DNA of 64,000 nucleotides from Ascidia mentula (lineage: Eukaryota > Chordata > Ascidiacea > Phlebobranchia > Ascidiidae): the NCBI GenBank assembly GCA_947561715.1, contig OX387197.1, positions 23,958,266-24,022,265 of the forward strand. Direction: 5' to 3'. Within the stretch, counting starts at the first letter, position 1, and each line of letters starts with the position of its first letter. Made by a program: the position numbers and the translations under genes. A model generated the notes under the pieces. The model saw nothing but the letters and a program-made list of their open reading frames with translations, searched no databases and was not told where the DNA came from. Shown here piece after piece: positions 46,501-60,085 of the stretch.

Positions 46501-49500
46501 GTCGATCTTTCCTTTAATAACATGCACCACAAAGTCAACGGTCAATGTGCGCAATTTTTGTTCGTTTTGTGTCTATTTCGAGCGCAGTCGCGTCACGTGT
46601 TAACACCCCGGACAACTTAATGACCGCTTGCCGCAAAACGAGAGTTGGATCTCTTTAAACTACAGTTGTGTGAAAATTGCCATCCATCCCGTCTTCACTT
46701 AACACCGCATTTAGCACCAACATACTTACCTTGGGCTAGACGTCATGGCCACATAAAGATACAATTACGAAGTGTGTAGGAGATAGGATATTACGCGTTC
46801 CAAGCAAGAAACCTCTGCGCCACAAAGGCTGACCCCTCGGCGATGTCACGCATCCCAAAATCGTGATTGCGGCCTTGGGAAAAGTTTCAAGGGATGGCGG
46901 TTTTTGGCCGAAAAGCGCAGGTATGTCAGGCGCAAAACGAACCACAATCGCCATGTTTGGCTTCTCGCGGGCGCGAGTTGTTCGCGAAGTGACAATTACC
47001 CGGTTTCCGTTCACACTGAATCACAGCGTACGCGAGCTGATCGTATTCCTTGTCGGACATCGCCCGTGCCATTGTACGGCCTTGCTAATCCCTTTCTGGA
47101 GACCGGGTGTTAGCGTAACCTAGACCACTGTTGCAAGAGCCCAGACAAAAATAGTGACTTCGTCGTCTGTAATCGTTCTGTCCCGCCGGTTCCGGTTTCG
47201 CTAATTGCAGGTTGCTGTGAGCTATATGGCGTTATGGCATTGAGAAGTTGTGGTGGTGAATGGAAAAGATTGCGAAATCATAATGAATAAATTCCTGCTC
47301 TCTGTAAGCCTATGTGCAGATGCTGTTTAAGAATTTCCGATAGAATAGAGAATGTCTGGATAGACTGGCGTTTTGGTTCAGGTAGTACGTGTGACACAAC
47401 TTGGTTTGTGAAAGGTTTTATAAAGCAAAGCGGAATTGACTTGGTCCTTGGTTTTTCCGCACTTCTTTCACCAATATCAACATGCTCTAAATTCCATTTC
47501 CCTTCAGTAATCCAATGTTCGCAAAAACACACGAAAATATGAAAACCAAACACCTAACGTTGGCTGGACTCCAAAGCCACTTACTTTGATTAAATGAGAA
47601 ATACCGAAAAGTCGGTATACGTTGGTAGAAACCCACACATCATTTAAATGCGGGTTGACAGGCTCCTGGGTGGTTCAAAACGCAACTATATCGTTAAGGT
47701 TGCTCTTTGTCCTAAAGCTCGCCCAGGTGCTTCACATTCCTCAGTCGAACTTGGCCTATTAGCTCTACTTTAGCGGCTGCATAATGTAAAGCAGAATGTG
47801 CTTGCAGCCCCCCCCCGCGCATAACATAATAAGAAGCCAGTTCAAAATGAATTGGGGTGTCAATCAGTGCCGCGGTTTTGAGTGCAGAAGTCGACAAGAG
47901 GAGAGAATTTACGCTCCGACGAACGCCGCCGTCTGTTGGTAATGACCAACTTGTTTATGTTGAAACAAATTACTGGCCGTATCGCCTAGGTAGATGTTCG
48001 TAACTCAATCTTTTAGGCCACTTGTCTCCGCATCGGAACGGCTTTTTCCTCCCGCAAAGTCCGGCTCCCGCGATTTCGGATGTTGTTTTCAAATGGCGGC
48101 GATGACGCTTCACCATTTGACGCCATCAACCAATTTTGCTGTCTTCGTTATAGATGCCAAAATAGTTGATTATGGATTCGGATGTCCATTCGAGTTGTTT
48201 TTATTCTATTTTACAACGGCTCAGGGTCCGTAGAAGACGTTTTTAAAACCTCCGGTGTGCGCGTGTGAGGTTGTGTTATATAACGACAAAAGGCGAACCT
48301 CTCGGATTGACCTCCGGTGCAAAGCTTGAACTTTAAAGTTCATCTCACAATAACAAGCGGAGTGCGTGGACAGATAAAAGCCGTCAAAAATATACTTGTT
48401 CACTGCAGGTCAGGATATACGGTTTCACTGGATGGCGGCGGATAAATGGATTCAACCTGGTCTTTACTTTCCGGAGGTTGATCCAATTATGCAAGGTTGC
48501 AAACTCCCTTAAGTGGAAATGTACTGGGTTAAAGGTTGGCGATTACTGCACCCTCTTTGTTAACGTCGCGTTGTTCCGTTTGTGGACCCTAATATTTGCA
48601 CAAGATTCTATTACGCTTTCTAACAGCTGTAACTAAGACACATGTTATGCATCGGAGCGGAAGGTATCGCCGCAATGTATCGCGTACCGACATGCGGTAT
48701 ACCTTGCAGTGTATTTATGAAGCTTTTGTAATGCAGTACTGCGCCGGATTCATCAGTTCAAAGCTTTTCTGCAGTTTCCAAGGCACGAGCTGGAACATAT
48801 TTTAATCAGAACATATTACTGTGGATAACAATACATTCTGCGGTATTGCAAAACGCGACCGGATCTTGACAGAGTCTTGTATCGGACACTTTGGACAACA
48901 TTATAGGTTGATTGAACTGACCTGACATGTAAATGGTGGTTTGGATTTATGGAGTACGTTTATTTGATGCAAAATCGCGTTAAACAAATGATGTTGTTGC
49001 AGTTAAGGTTGCTAGTATACTTTGTGGTACACATGAGCCGAGCACCGATTTAATACAGGTGTATTCAGCTTAGCAATATTTTTATCTGATCAGGCCTTGC
49101 ATTTCATAGGTCCGGCCCTTGTGTTGGGTGCATAAAAATACTTTCCAAGTGTAATGCTATGCAAAAAAACAATCCCAATAATATCTTCCTGCAACCTTTG
49201 TACGATTGTGCCCCAGGGGTGAGGGATCCAAACACGGTAAGGTTGCCCACATGAGAACGAAGGTTGGATACGAAAACGTTGATTTAATTAAACGAGGCTT
49301 CGTGCAAGTCCCGCCCTGGGATGCCTGTTGTCCCCGGGTGCGTTTCGTGCAAATCCGACGACGTTTGCGCCATTCCTAATAAGGCGTGGGGACCTGAATG
49401 CCAATGTTTCCCGTCAATACGAAGCCGGCACGCGAGTGGTCTCTGACTTCTGTGTTGCTTCCATTTCGTTCGAGGTTGGTTGTCTTTGAAGCAAATGGGT

Positions 49501-50979
49501 TCATGGACTCGTCAAGGATTCATGCAGGTTTGGAAATATCACGGAACAAATGGTATTTTAATAGGGAGGTCGAGGTTTTGTGTTCTAGGGTTATATATCG
49601 GGTGATGGTTTGTGGTGTTATAGATTGGTTTTTAAAGTGAAGTGATTTTAGGTATATGTGAACTAGCAACGGTATTTTGTTTTTTCCATCCTTTATGCTT
49701 GATCCAAATAACGATTTTTCAAATAGCCAAATTGTTGAAACCTTGTTTCGCGTTTCGTTCGTGGCGTAGTAATTGATTCCAGAATGTTGTTAACTTCGCG
49801 GTTTCGCTGATAAATGCGCAGCCCGCGTTCGTATTTTGGCAATTTTTGACTCGCCCATAATTGCGCTCAGTCCGTTTTACGATGCTCACCGAACTTGGGC
49901 GTTCATCAATTAACGCGGACACAACTCGCCTACTCAAACCCAGGTTATACTCAAATGGGGTCGAAAATACATTAACGCCATGATTGCCATTTTGCCGTGC
50001 CTTGGGTTTAAACGTATTTTGCGGGTTCGCAAAGCTTTCACCGACCTCTGGCAATTGCCACTTGTCTTTCCAAGGGTTTCAACGTGTCCGTATCGACCGG
50101 GAGTGCTAATCCCCCAAGCAAGCAGTAAATCAATTCTTGTCCCGCTAAAAAGTGTTGATGAAACTCAAACCCAAAAAAGAGTTTTCATGTAAGTGTTAGA
50201 AAAATTTTAAATGCTCCGTAATGGAAAATTCGCAGACGTTAATATAATAGTGGTTAAACTTTCTCTTAACTGCCAATACAAGTTAAGAATCAAAGTGTAA
50301 AATAAGTAGCAACTTTGTTTACGACTTTGACAACCCTTTCAGACAGACAACTACTGGTACACAATGCAGTTTGGGTTGAAAGTCTCGTAGGATAGACGCT
50401 ATTCCCCAACGCCGTGCAACCACACCCGATTCTTTATAAAAATGCCTGGATTCTTCTGGACCACTGCTTCAATCATGCCGCGCATCATTTTGTATCGCTA
50501 ATTGTTGTTTACGATCGCTACGGAAGTGGTGATGAAAGGTTGCAGCTAGAAAGCGGCCACGAGTGTATTTGTCGCAATTGGTCGTAAAACGTTCGCGTCC
50601 CAGCCCATAGAAGCCGCCCGATGACGCGAACGCGGGCGGTGTCAGTTTCTATTAAAACGCTGTAAATCAACCTTTTCATATCCGCTGTTTGTCAGATTTT
50701 ACGTAAGGTGTGTTGGGCCTTCGTCGACGCGCACTCCCTAGTTCCCTTCAATCGTTCTAATCGATGACGTAGCGGTTACCCCGTCAAGCACGCTTGGCCT
50801 CATGGTTTATACAAATACAGGTTAACGCAAATGTTTTTGTTTCAAACGTTTTGTTTAGGTGGTTGGTAGTGCAGAATTTATGGTATTACAATATGTATGG
50901 CTTCGCCATATGACTTTGGTCCTAGTTAAATTAAACATCCGTTTTTATCGAATTATAATCACCGTTCGCGATATTGCGG

Positions 50980-51184
50980 CAAATTGCAACTGACTTTCTG
51001 TAATATAGCGGTATCGCAGACCTAATTATAACTAAGAGTGATGTTTAAACGAATCCAAGTCATGGCCGCGTCTACAATTCCTTGCGTTTCTGACCGCCAT
51101 ATTCATATATACTTTTAAGATCGTTATTCGAAAGCCGGAATTAAATCTTCGTGCGGCAAGTTCCGGCCGCAAATTACAACTGAC
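50980..51184 (+). repeat. spaced direct repeat of CAAATTRCAACTGAC
   Basis: CAAATTGCAACTGAC (50980-50994) and CAAATTACAACTGAC (51170-51184) differ at one base and are 190 bp apart. Both sit in a stretch with TAATTATAA and CCATATTCATATATA motifs. This is suggestive of a cis-regulatory module. Confidence 0.4.
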
Positions 51185-51589
51185 CGACCGAGATATGTAC
51201 GTCTTTCTTGATGCAGAAACACCAAAAAATTAACCAGAAATACAAAGCACTAAGCAAATTGCCCACCTCCCACTACACTTAATTGCTTCGCCTCCAACGT
51301 CGTGCGTTATCTTGAACTTGAGCGCCGGGTAATTACCCAAACACCAAGTGGTTGCGAGTTGAAAAGGTTGATTCGTTTGTCTTTTTGAGAAACGTCCCAA
51401 AGTTGTTTCCCACTAGCGAAAGTAACTGGTAAAGTAAGCATCGCGTGCCTAGATGCGTTGCGTATTTGGCAATCAGCTTCGGGAAGGATAAAACGCTGAT
51501 AGACGAAAGCTCTTTTTGTCTTACGCCACCGCAGAAGCGCAAAAAAAGTGAAAGAATGAAAATCTTTCTTTGACACGTATTGATGTGCT

Positions 51590-51597
51590 TGACGTCA
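51590..51597. promoter_or_regulatory. CRE palindrome TGACGTCA
   Basis: Isolated exact CREB/ATF consensus in the intergenic interval. Confidence 0.3.
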
Positions 51598-53659
51598 CCT
51601 CGGGGTATGCTGCAATGCATCCTGTACAAAGTGTGAAACATTTTAAACGGTCTTCAAATGCTTACTGAGAGCCCATATAATCTTGCCCACGCAAAAATGC
51701 TTATTTGAGTCACGGAAGTTTTTTTTGTTTTGGTAACTAGTGTTGTTAGTTTAAACTCGTTAGGAAACAGATTATTTGACTTTTGGAGACCAAACTTTTA
51801 AATTCCAGAATGACGGTTCAGGTATTTTTCAATAAAATACGATGAAACTTCACAAATCACTACTACGTTCCTTTTTCGAACCGAATGTTTTCTGTACTTC
51901 TTTCTTTTACCCCATGTCCACTTGCATAAAAAAACACTTGGTGACAGTTTACTTTTCATCTAATGCTCACAAAAAATGGATAGACAACTCCATGTTTAAA
52001 ATCGTGGCCCTGGCCGAGAAGATCAACGGATTGCGGCCCTGCTGTTTAGGAGGCCACAGTCGACCTTTGGTACAAACGACATTAAGATATCAACAATAAA
52101 CATGCACGCCTTATCGGCGCGTCCCAAGCAAGCCGCACAAAAATAGCAGCTCTGCTCTTCTGGCGAAACAATTCTCCTTCAGTGCTAATAAGGCAAAACC
52201 GTCGGATTCTTGAAAGCATGATCCTCTACGAATTTTCGCGAAGAACGGAGATAATCCATTCGATCGTCGAAACATTTCGAAAACACGTTTTGAAATCCGT
52301 GCCCGGATCAAGAACGGTGGATGATCGAAAACACCGCCCACTCCATCTACCATCTCTACCGAATTTGCATTTTGGGATTGCTTGAGTGGTTTGATGTTGA
52401 AAACTTGAATAGATCTGAAATTTGGGTAAGAAACTAAGGATGCTTTTCTTCAAATCGAAGTATATATGTCTTATATATTAAAACTGACTTGTATTAACCT
52501 GGAAATTAACGTTTCCGTGATTGTGGTATAGTTCTGAAACCGTAACAATTTCTGGGGTGCATTTTGGTGCAAGGTCGCTTTCTAGAGATTGCTATTTATG
52601 TGGGAATGCCAGACATGTTAGAACGATAAAGCTCTCTATGTGTTCCTTGCGTTGACCTTCACCTCCATTACTCGTGTGCGGCCAAGAGGCGAGATGGGGG
52701 GGCATTGAAATAACGACACAAATTGTATAATTGGGGCTGTAATTGTCGGACCACCTACAACCCGTGTGAGTATATAGTTAACTATTTAAGGTATAATTGC
52801 TGCTAAAATGGGCTACGTGCACGTTTTGTCGATCGGTTCCTGGTATTGCGGTCTCCATGTGCAGCCTGCTGGGTGGAACCTGGCATAAGCATCGCCAACT
52901 TGAAGAAAAACAAATAGGTTTGCGGCAAAAACGTTGGGTTCTTGCGATATGCTTGTGTTTTGTTAAGGTTGGATTTCAGTGCAAGAGATATATCTTCGTT
53001 TTTTTGGGCCATACTTTTGTTGTATAGTTTAATACTAAGTGATTTATCTGAGAGCTTTCCTATTTGCAAAGCTATATGCCACACATACTTTATAATGTGA
53101 GAGATACAATGTTGCTGGGAAAAGAGGGTATAGTTGATACGTATAAAACTCGGGATACTCCGGTCCGTCAAGAAAAACATCCGGCGACCTGGTCACCCCG
53201 CCCCGGGCTAATGGGCGGTTCGGACAGAAATAGATTCCCCTCGACGACCTGCAACAACATAAATACGCTCCAACAAAGGCAACACAGCGCAGGGCGAAGG
53301 GGTATGACTCCACTTGACGCAATAAATTAAGTTAGGCAAGCGCAAATGTCGTGGGACTCCCAACTCCAAGCCGTGCGAATAAAATGCTGCGGTTGCGTCA
53401 CACTGTAACGACCGGGGACTCTATATCACAGGCGAACATTTTCTCCAGGCCCAACCCAATTGACGAAGTTTTGCCGGCCCTGCGGCTTTGCCTAATAATA
53501 CACGGGAGGACCTTCCGTGTGGCAATTTCTGAATCGCGTTGCGGTCGACGCGTATTCCACGCCTAGCGTCTGTATTAAGCCCCGGCGGTTGTGTGGTAGA
53601 GTCCCATGCTCGTCAGATGGGGCACATACCAAGTGTTGGAGTGCGAAACTGGTTATTTA

Positions 53660-53667
53660 TGACGTCA
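53660..53667. promoter_or_regulatory. CRE palindrome TGACGTCA
   Basis: Exact CREB/ATF consensus about 100 bp downstream of a CpG-rich patch. Confidence 0.3.
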
Positions 53668-54216
53668 CACTCGCCTTCTCTTGATGCCTCGGCACGACAG
53701 TAACAATGCATTCTGTTGGCGGGGTATGCGAAAAATGCTACTACGCCCCCTGTTGTACATATCGCACCCCCTTATTGATGACGTAAGGCGTTACTATTTG
53801 CGCTCGGATGCATTCGAAGGCAGATGACATCATACTTGGTTTGGTTTTGTTTGTCCTTGTGGGAAAACCGGCGGAAAAGGAATTTCTGAATGTTGTTGGG
53901 CGTTTAGAAAACGGGCGTTGTACTTTCATCTTCGGGTGTGAATTATGTTTACGCATCTCTTGCGAGTTCCAATTCCATCAAGACATTTTCAACCATTTGC
54001 ATCAATGAAACGTCGCGCTTCGAATGAACTTGTGCTGACCCGTTCGAAAATGCTACAGATCTGTGGAAGTTTAAATTGCACAATACAAGAACATACATTG
54101 CATACATGTAGCCAGTTTCGAGCGCCGTAAAACTTTACCATGCTTTGTAGGACAAACGAATGCCATAGAAGCCTTTTTGCATTGTGCTTAAATTGCACAT
54201 GGTATAATTTCCTATG

Positions 54217-54245
54217 AACGAGCATCTGGAGAGGAGATGCTCGTT
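54217..54245. other. perfect 11-bp hairpin
   Basis: AACGAGCATCT, loop GGAGAGG, AGATGCTCGTT. Two wobble pairs extend the stem. It is too short for a microRNA precursor and could simply be a chance inverted repeat. Confidence 0.6.
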
Positions 54246-54756
54246 TGGCGTTTTGACAAATGTTTGCCCGATTCTTGGAATTCAGAAAATCTCTGTTGAA
54301 CCTTTGAAACGGCTTCCTCCAATCTTAGGTGTTCGATTGAACTCAGCCTTAAAAGCACATATATGGTGTAGCCTATTTTGGGAGTTTCCTAGCGACGTTC
54401 TCCTGCAACTTTTCCCTCATAATTATACGTCGCAAATACGCTGCCCGTCAAAATGACTCCGACGTCGCCCGACTCGCGATATCGCATTGTGGTTTTTCGC
54501 ACACTTTCCGACATAGTTGCGAAATGCGGCGTCGCCTTTGCGGTGATACGAAGGAAGTGTTTATGCAGGATTTGCTTCGAAACTTCGCGTGGTTAAAGCA
54601 CGATAATGTGGGGCCTTTGGCGCCACTTTGCCGAAATTGCTGCAAAAAAACGTAGTGTGTTGACGTGTTTGTTGGATGTTTGCGGCGGCGAAGACCTCCG
54701 GCGTGTTTATGATGGAGATAAAGAGAAAGATTTTTTTTCGGTTTGTTATTTGTGTG

Positions 54757-54788
54757 TTTTAGCACGCTTCAAGCATGTTGTGCTAAAA
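54757..54788. other. 9-bp inverted repeat with nested GCATG motifs
   Basis: TTTTAGCAC and GTGCTAAAA flank a 14-nt loop. GCATG/CATGC words in and after the loop allow alternative pairings. Confidence 0.5.
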
Positions 54789-56752
54789 ACATGCAAATCA
54801 TGCTAGCTTGATACAGATTTCATCAATGTTTATGTGAATTCGGCGTGTTATCGGTGTCCAAACAAACACACCCACGAGAGTGGCCCAAGAGATTGTCCGA
54901 CAGTCGCCTATAACATGTACGCTTTTATGCCCTTCGACCTTGCAAGAATACGGTCCCTATTTTCTCAAACAAGTCCCGCGTTATCTGCTTAAAGCCGATT
55001 CCTTGTCGGAGTCGCTAATTTTCACCTCCAGTACAACAAGTAGAGATTTCATCATCGATCGAAATCCCATCACAAACAACCTGACCGTTTTCTCTCGAAG
55101 AACGCTGGGTCTATTTTGGTCCGTGCGTCTCATAGCTCCCGTTTCTGTCCGGAACGCAAGTGATTGCCATTGAGGGAGGATACATAGGCGGGAATTATCT
55201 TCGAGTTTCCATTGTCTTTTACCAGCTTACCTTACCCGATTTCGAGTGGATCGGTAGGTTGGGCCTCTTCGAGAACGATCGTTATCGTCGCTTCCGTCGA
55301 TCCCGCACACGTTTCAAGATTTCCCGTTTTCACTCGGGCCGCATTTTTTGTTGGATCTCAACTGAGTTTTTGATTTACAATGGAATTGATCTTCCGGCTT
55401 AAATTAACGTGGTTTATTTCTCCGACGCTTCGTCTGCCATACACAGCAAGGCTTCGTCACGGTTTAACACCTGGTTGCAGCACACCTGGTAGCAACAACA
55501 GCACAATAGTTTTTAATTGTTTTTGTCGAAAGTAAACGCGAGATACACATGGTATAAACATTTTAGCAATATAATCACATTTATTGTAAAAAAATCTATA
55601 CTTTATCATAGATACTGCTGCCAGAACTAATCCAACTAAAAATTTGTCGAAAGTCACTCATCGATTTCGAGGTACTTAAACCTAGCAGCAATGTTTTTGT
55701 TTTGTACCGTGTTGTACTTCCACAGCAATGCTATGTTAAAGTTCCACAATACCAGTCTGCATTGGTTATAGCGCATTATTTGGCAAATTACCGCCATGGA
55801 TTAGTGTTCTATTGTTTCGGTTGATTCAATGTCGTCATGTTTGAAGCGGTTTCATAAGGCTTGTGTAGACTGGTGCAGTAAACCTGGGACTGATTTTGAA
55901 AAAGTCAAACGTGAATTTTTTATCGCTGATATATCGCTGAACGAAACGCTATATGTGAGAAACGGAACAACGTCCAATAACATACTGGTTTTCAAAATCA
56001 AATTAGGCCCAAGCGAAATAGCCTAGAAAGGAAACATCGTGACAGCTTAATCAAGATTTCCAATCCAGACCGTGCACTATCTTGTTTGTAAGTTGCCAAT
56101 TGGCCGTGAAGGTTGCAAAGACACGTTTGATGGTACCATATCTTTCAGCTTGCAAATTATACACTTGGAACATGTTAATTTTAGAATCGTATATTGAAGT
56201 TATCAGCAATGCTAAACAAGATTTTCTGTAACGAAATATTGGTAAAAATGTTCTGTGACGACCGAGTTCCATAAAATACATAACAAACATTTCAGTGTAC
56301 AATTCTTCAACGTAGAATTTCAACGTGTTATTCAGATTTTCAATCGTGGTTCGCAGAAAGGTGCCTCGGAATGTAAATCGTTGTTTTGGCGAATATCGCC
56401 GTTCCATCCATACCATTATAGCGCCATTGTTAACTTCATTCCAGTCATACCTCAGCAATTGTCATTACCGCTGTACAACTGAGATCTGGCACCCTACTTG
56501 TTAAGCGGACGGCCCTAAATCGTTTCATAGAAGCTCTCGGGCTAATTACTCCAGTTCAAGCGCAAAGCGAGGCTAAAGTATCGATAAATATCGCCAAATT
56601 AAAAGCGTTTAGGGGTTCTCGAGGGCACTCGAGTCTCGATGGTGGGCGAGATATTGAACTTGATGTTGTTGTGGTTTGCGTTAAAATTCTTGAGGGATAT
56701 CTCTTGGCCCATTACAGACAAAATCGCGTCAGGTTTCGTTTCGAAAGCTTTG

Positions 56753-56788
56753 CCACGTGTACTGGATCATCCACGTGTGTTGGATCAT
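56753..56788 (+). repeat. 18-bp tandem duplication with E-box-like words
   Basis: CCACGTGTACTGGATCAT is followed directly by CCACGTGTGTTGGATCAT, with two mismatches. Each unit begins with a CACGTG E-box. Confidence 0.75.
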
Positions 56789-59700
56789 CTGTTGTTGTGC
56801 AACAATAAAACGGCGGAACAACGCGTAAACCTGAATATGTTGAATGGTGCCAATGTTGAAAAGTAAGCATGTGCGTTTGGTGGCGTGTGGAACAGTTTCA
56901 CCTCACTTCAATATACGTGACTACTTTGTCCCGTTCGCAAACAATGCAAAAATGCTTCTTTCCACCTTTAAGCGTTTCTTGTTCAACATGGTGTCTCAAG
57001 TTTTTGTTCCCTTACCGATATTTAATTCGAAGCCGAAAAAGAAAAGATTATATTTTAGGCCTGGTAGCAATATGCGTTGAATGGTCTTCTTTGCCAGCAT
57101 CTACTTCATACGGCGGTTTTGCGAAATGCGCAACTCGCCGGTGGTGAATGAGGCGTATCAAAAGAATGTGTCCTTTTTTTCGACAGTGGTTTACAACAAA
57201 TTTGAGCTGGATACTTGAGGTCCAAGCTGTCTTCCTAGAAGAGATTTCGGAGGGCTTCGCGTAATTGCTTGCCTGGTCGCTCGAACGAGACAAGAAAACG
57301 GCGAAACGGCCGACTCAAAATCGTTGCACTTTAAATTAACAATGGGCCACTTGTGGTATCTTAGTGTTTGCGCCTTTATGTGACTCTTGTTTGGAAGGTT
57401 TCGACCATCGGGTCATTGTCTGGGTCTCGTATCTGCAAAGTGCAAGGCAAGGCACTGCGTTTTCCAGTCGCAAATGGCTGACAAACATGCGCCGGGAGCT
57501 GACATGGGATGAACGTTTGTCAAATACTTCGATCAAAGAAATCATGTTGGCCTAAAGCACAGAGCGAGGTGGTATAGAAATGAATGCGTTCGCCGCACTT
57601 TAAGCTCTTCAAATACAAATCACAACAGATTCCCCCATTAATGAGCTTGTACACGGAAACATCCATAGTCACTATGAGTCGTAAAAACTCGAGTCTAGCC
57701 ATATCGTCAAAATCATCAAACTAACTATTTCCGATACTGCGAGCCTGCAACGGACAACCTCGTGGGAATTTGGACGTATGCAGTCAGTTCCACGCCTATC
57801 GGCCAATCCCAAGTGTGTTCTTAATTCAAGGCACCAAAAATAATTCAAATTACCGCCCGCTCATCGGGTTTGGTCCGCGACGGGAATTTCCCGGTGCGCA
57901 GAAATTGATATTGAACATATAAGTGGCGAAAGTCTCGTCCCCGGCGCCCGGGTGTTATTGTTTGCTCGGTTAATTGCTGGGCGGTTTGCTTTTCATTCGC
58001 TGTGGTGAGTCGAAATTATAACATGATCGATTGCTCATGTGAAGGATGGTCGAACTGGTTGAAACGGGGGACTTTTTTCTTTAAAGATTCAAGGACCGAT
58101 TTCTAAACAGTTTTCCTTTTTCTCAGAACCATTCACAACATACAGCTACAGTTCACACAAAATATCTGAAGCATTTCACACCAGTCTTATAATTGTATAG
58201 AAATGATTCTTTAAAAAACATCAAAAACTTTTCTATAACATTTAAATTCAACGAGAAAAATCGTTTTTTAGTGGGTTCCAGGTCGGTGAAAACTTTGCAT
58301 AGCAGTAAACGTCCTAGTAAACCATTTAATACCACCAACTATTTTACGCACGCACCTCCTATTTAGGTGTTATGAAGTATTTATCAACCATTCTTAGTAA
58401 TGCCACCATCTAGGCACCCTCTAGGAAAAGGTCTTGCGCCCCTGGTTAAAAACCTCTGTTCCAGAGCAAAATCACGATATCATAAGGTTTTCCAGACAAT
58501 GACCGAAATCATTGACAATTCTTTTCCTCCAAATGGTCCAAGTGCGACTTAAAGGAAACGTGCAGAGATTCAGACTTGCACAGATCAAATTGTCGGCTTG
58601 TGAGCGACTATTATCGAGTCACCATTCTTGCTGAGGTCTTGCAAAGTGGCAATAACTCCGCCCACCCATCTGCCAAATCCGTATACCAAGCTGCTGGCAT
58701 TTAAACCAATGTCGCGAGTTGCTTTCGGCGTTCTCCACCTCCGGCAGTCCATCACACACCTGCTAGCAGAAGTGATTGTAACGGTTGTTACAAGTTTTTT
58801 TGTACCTTTGCTGAACGATTTTGAAGTGTTTTTATTAAAGCGCAGATGCCGAACGCCGCTGGACAAATTAATTCCATGACAAACTGACTAATGGCGGTCT
58901 AGTTAAAAAGGTTATCGGGCCGTGCATTTTTTCATATCCAAGCAAGTATTGTAGGATATACGCACAAGAGGTTTAGGTGGCGTCCATTTAAACAGGTCAT
59001 GTAACACATCAATATGAAATTATTTTTCTTTTGAGAGATTGCGATATATTGTCTGTTCTTACTGGTTTGTTCCTGTAAAGTGCAATCTAGGTGGACGTGA
59101 AAACTAGTCAAGCACACAGCAAATACTTGTAAGTATTTCGGTGCGTTGTCCACGGACCTTTGCCTTGAGAGATCCTTTCCCTGTCGAAAACGCGTTGAAC
59201 GCGGGTGACTTGACTTGTTAATACGCGACGAAACATTTTAATCCGCCGCTTTCTCCTGCTCTGAATCGCGCACTTGATCAGGCCTGAACGTGGCAAGCTT
59301 TTAGCGAGGCGACTCAAATAACAAAACACACCGGGCGTAAGGGCCGGGCCGCCGGTCGGAAGGCAGCGATATGGGCGCAATGGGCCTCTAATTTCCAGAT
59401 GCCCTTCCAATGACCTTGGATCTAAGAGATGCGCGAAATGCCATTTGACTAACTCAGCTATGGTCTACCGGTCGTTGAACGCTGTAGATCAGTTGCAAGG
59501 CGGACGGTTTGGTCAAGAGGGTTCTCCAGTGAAGACAGAGAGGAAGCATCTCATTAGGTTTTGTGTTTTGCCTTAAAGCAGTAAACTTTGGAAACGTATA
59601 TTTGAACACCATGTGAATGTTGTTCAATTACCTTTTTACTGTCAGTCCCGTATATACAACAGACATGCGTCACAAGTCTCAGTCGGTTTGTCTGTGTGTG

Positions 59701-60075
59701 TTTTGGTGGTTGCACAAAGTATCCAGAGCTATGGTTGCTGGTCTCTGAGTTAAAATTTAGTTTTGACTGAGTATTCTACAATTTTTGAGTGGCCGAGGCA
59801 TATTTGGAATTTGTCAAAATTATCTACTGGAAAAGTGCTCGTATTGGTATTCCGCGTCATTGACTAAAAAACACTTGTATATGTTTTAACATTAAACAAT
59901 GAATCATTATGATCGAAAAATTGGCCAACGTTTTTATCATCTAATTATGATCCCATCATCTAATGCTGGATAGGGGTAAGAATTACGCCCGGAGAATATT
60001 CTTCTGTGCGGGTGGAAGCCACCGTCCCCAAGGTGAGAGCGAGGGACCCCAGGAGTGCAAATTACCGGTGTTTCG

Positions 60076-60085
60076 GCGCATGCGC
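60076..60085. promoter_or_regulatory. NRF1-like palindrome
   Basis: GCGCATGCGC inside a CpG-rich stretch (about 60000-60200), 3.4 kb upstream of the Wnt5 start codon. Confidence 0.3.

Larger units (their letters stand above)
43554..53140. other. gene-poor intergenic DNA
   Basis: No recognisable gene. There is a CpG-rich patch near 46740-47060, a C10 homopolymer near 47808, and CRE palindrome TGACGTCA at 51590-51597. A 15-bp motif (CAAATTRCAACTGAC) occurs at 50980 and 51170. Nothing else stands out. Confidence 0.55.

Noticed and set aside
54217-54245. microRNA precursor
   Set aside because: The stem is only about 11-13 bp, far short of the roughly 30-bp stem of a precursor.
56051-56458. 135-codon minus-strand frame
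   Set aside because: The opposite strand is equally open and equally protein-like over the same bases. There are no supporting splice or poly(A) signals and no family resemblance.
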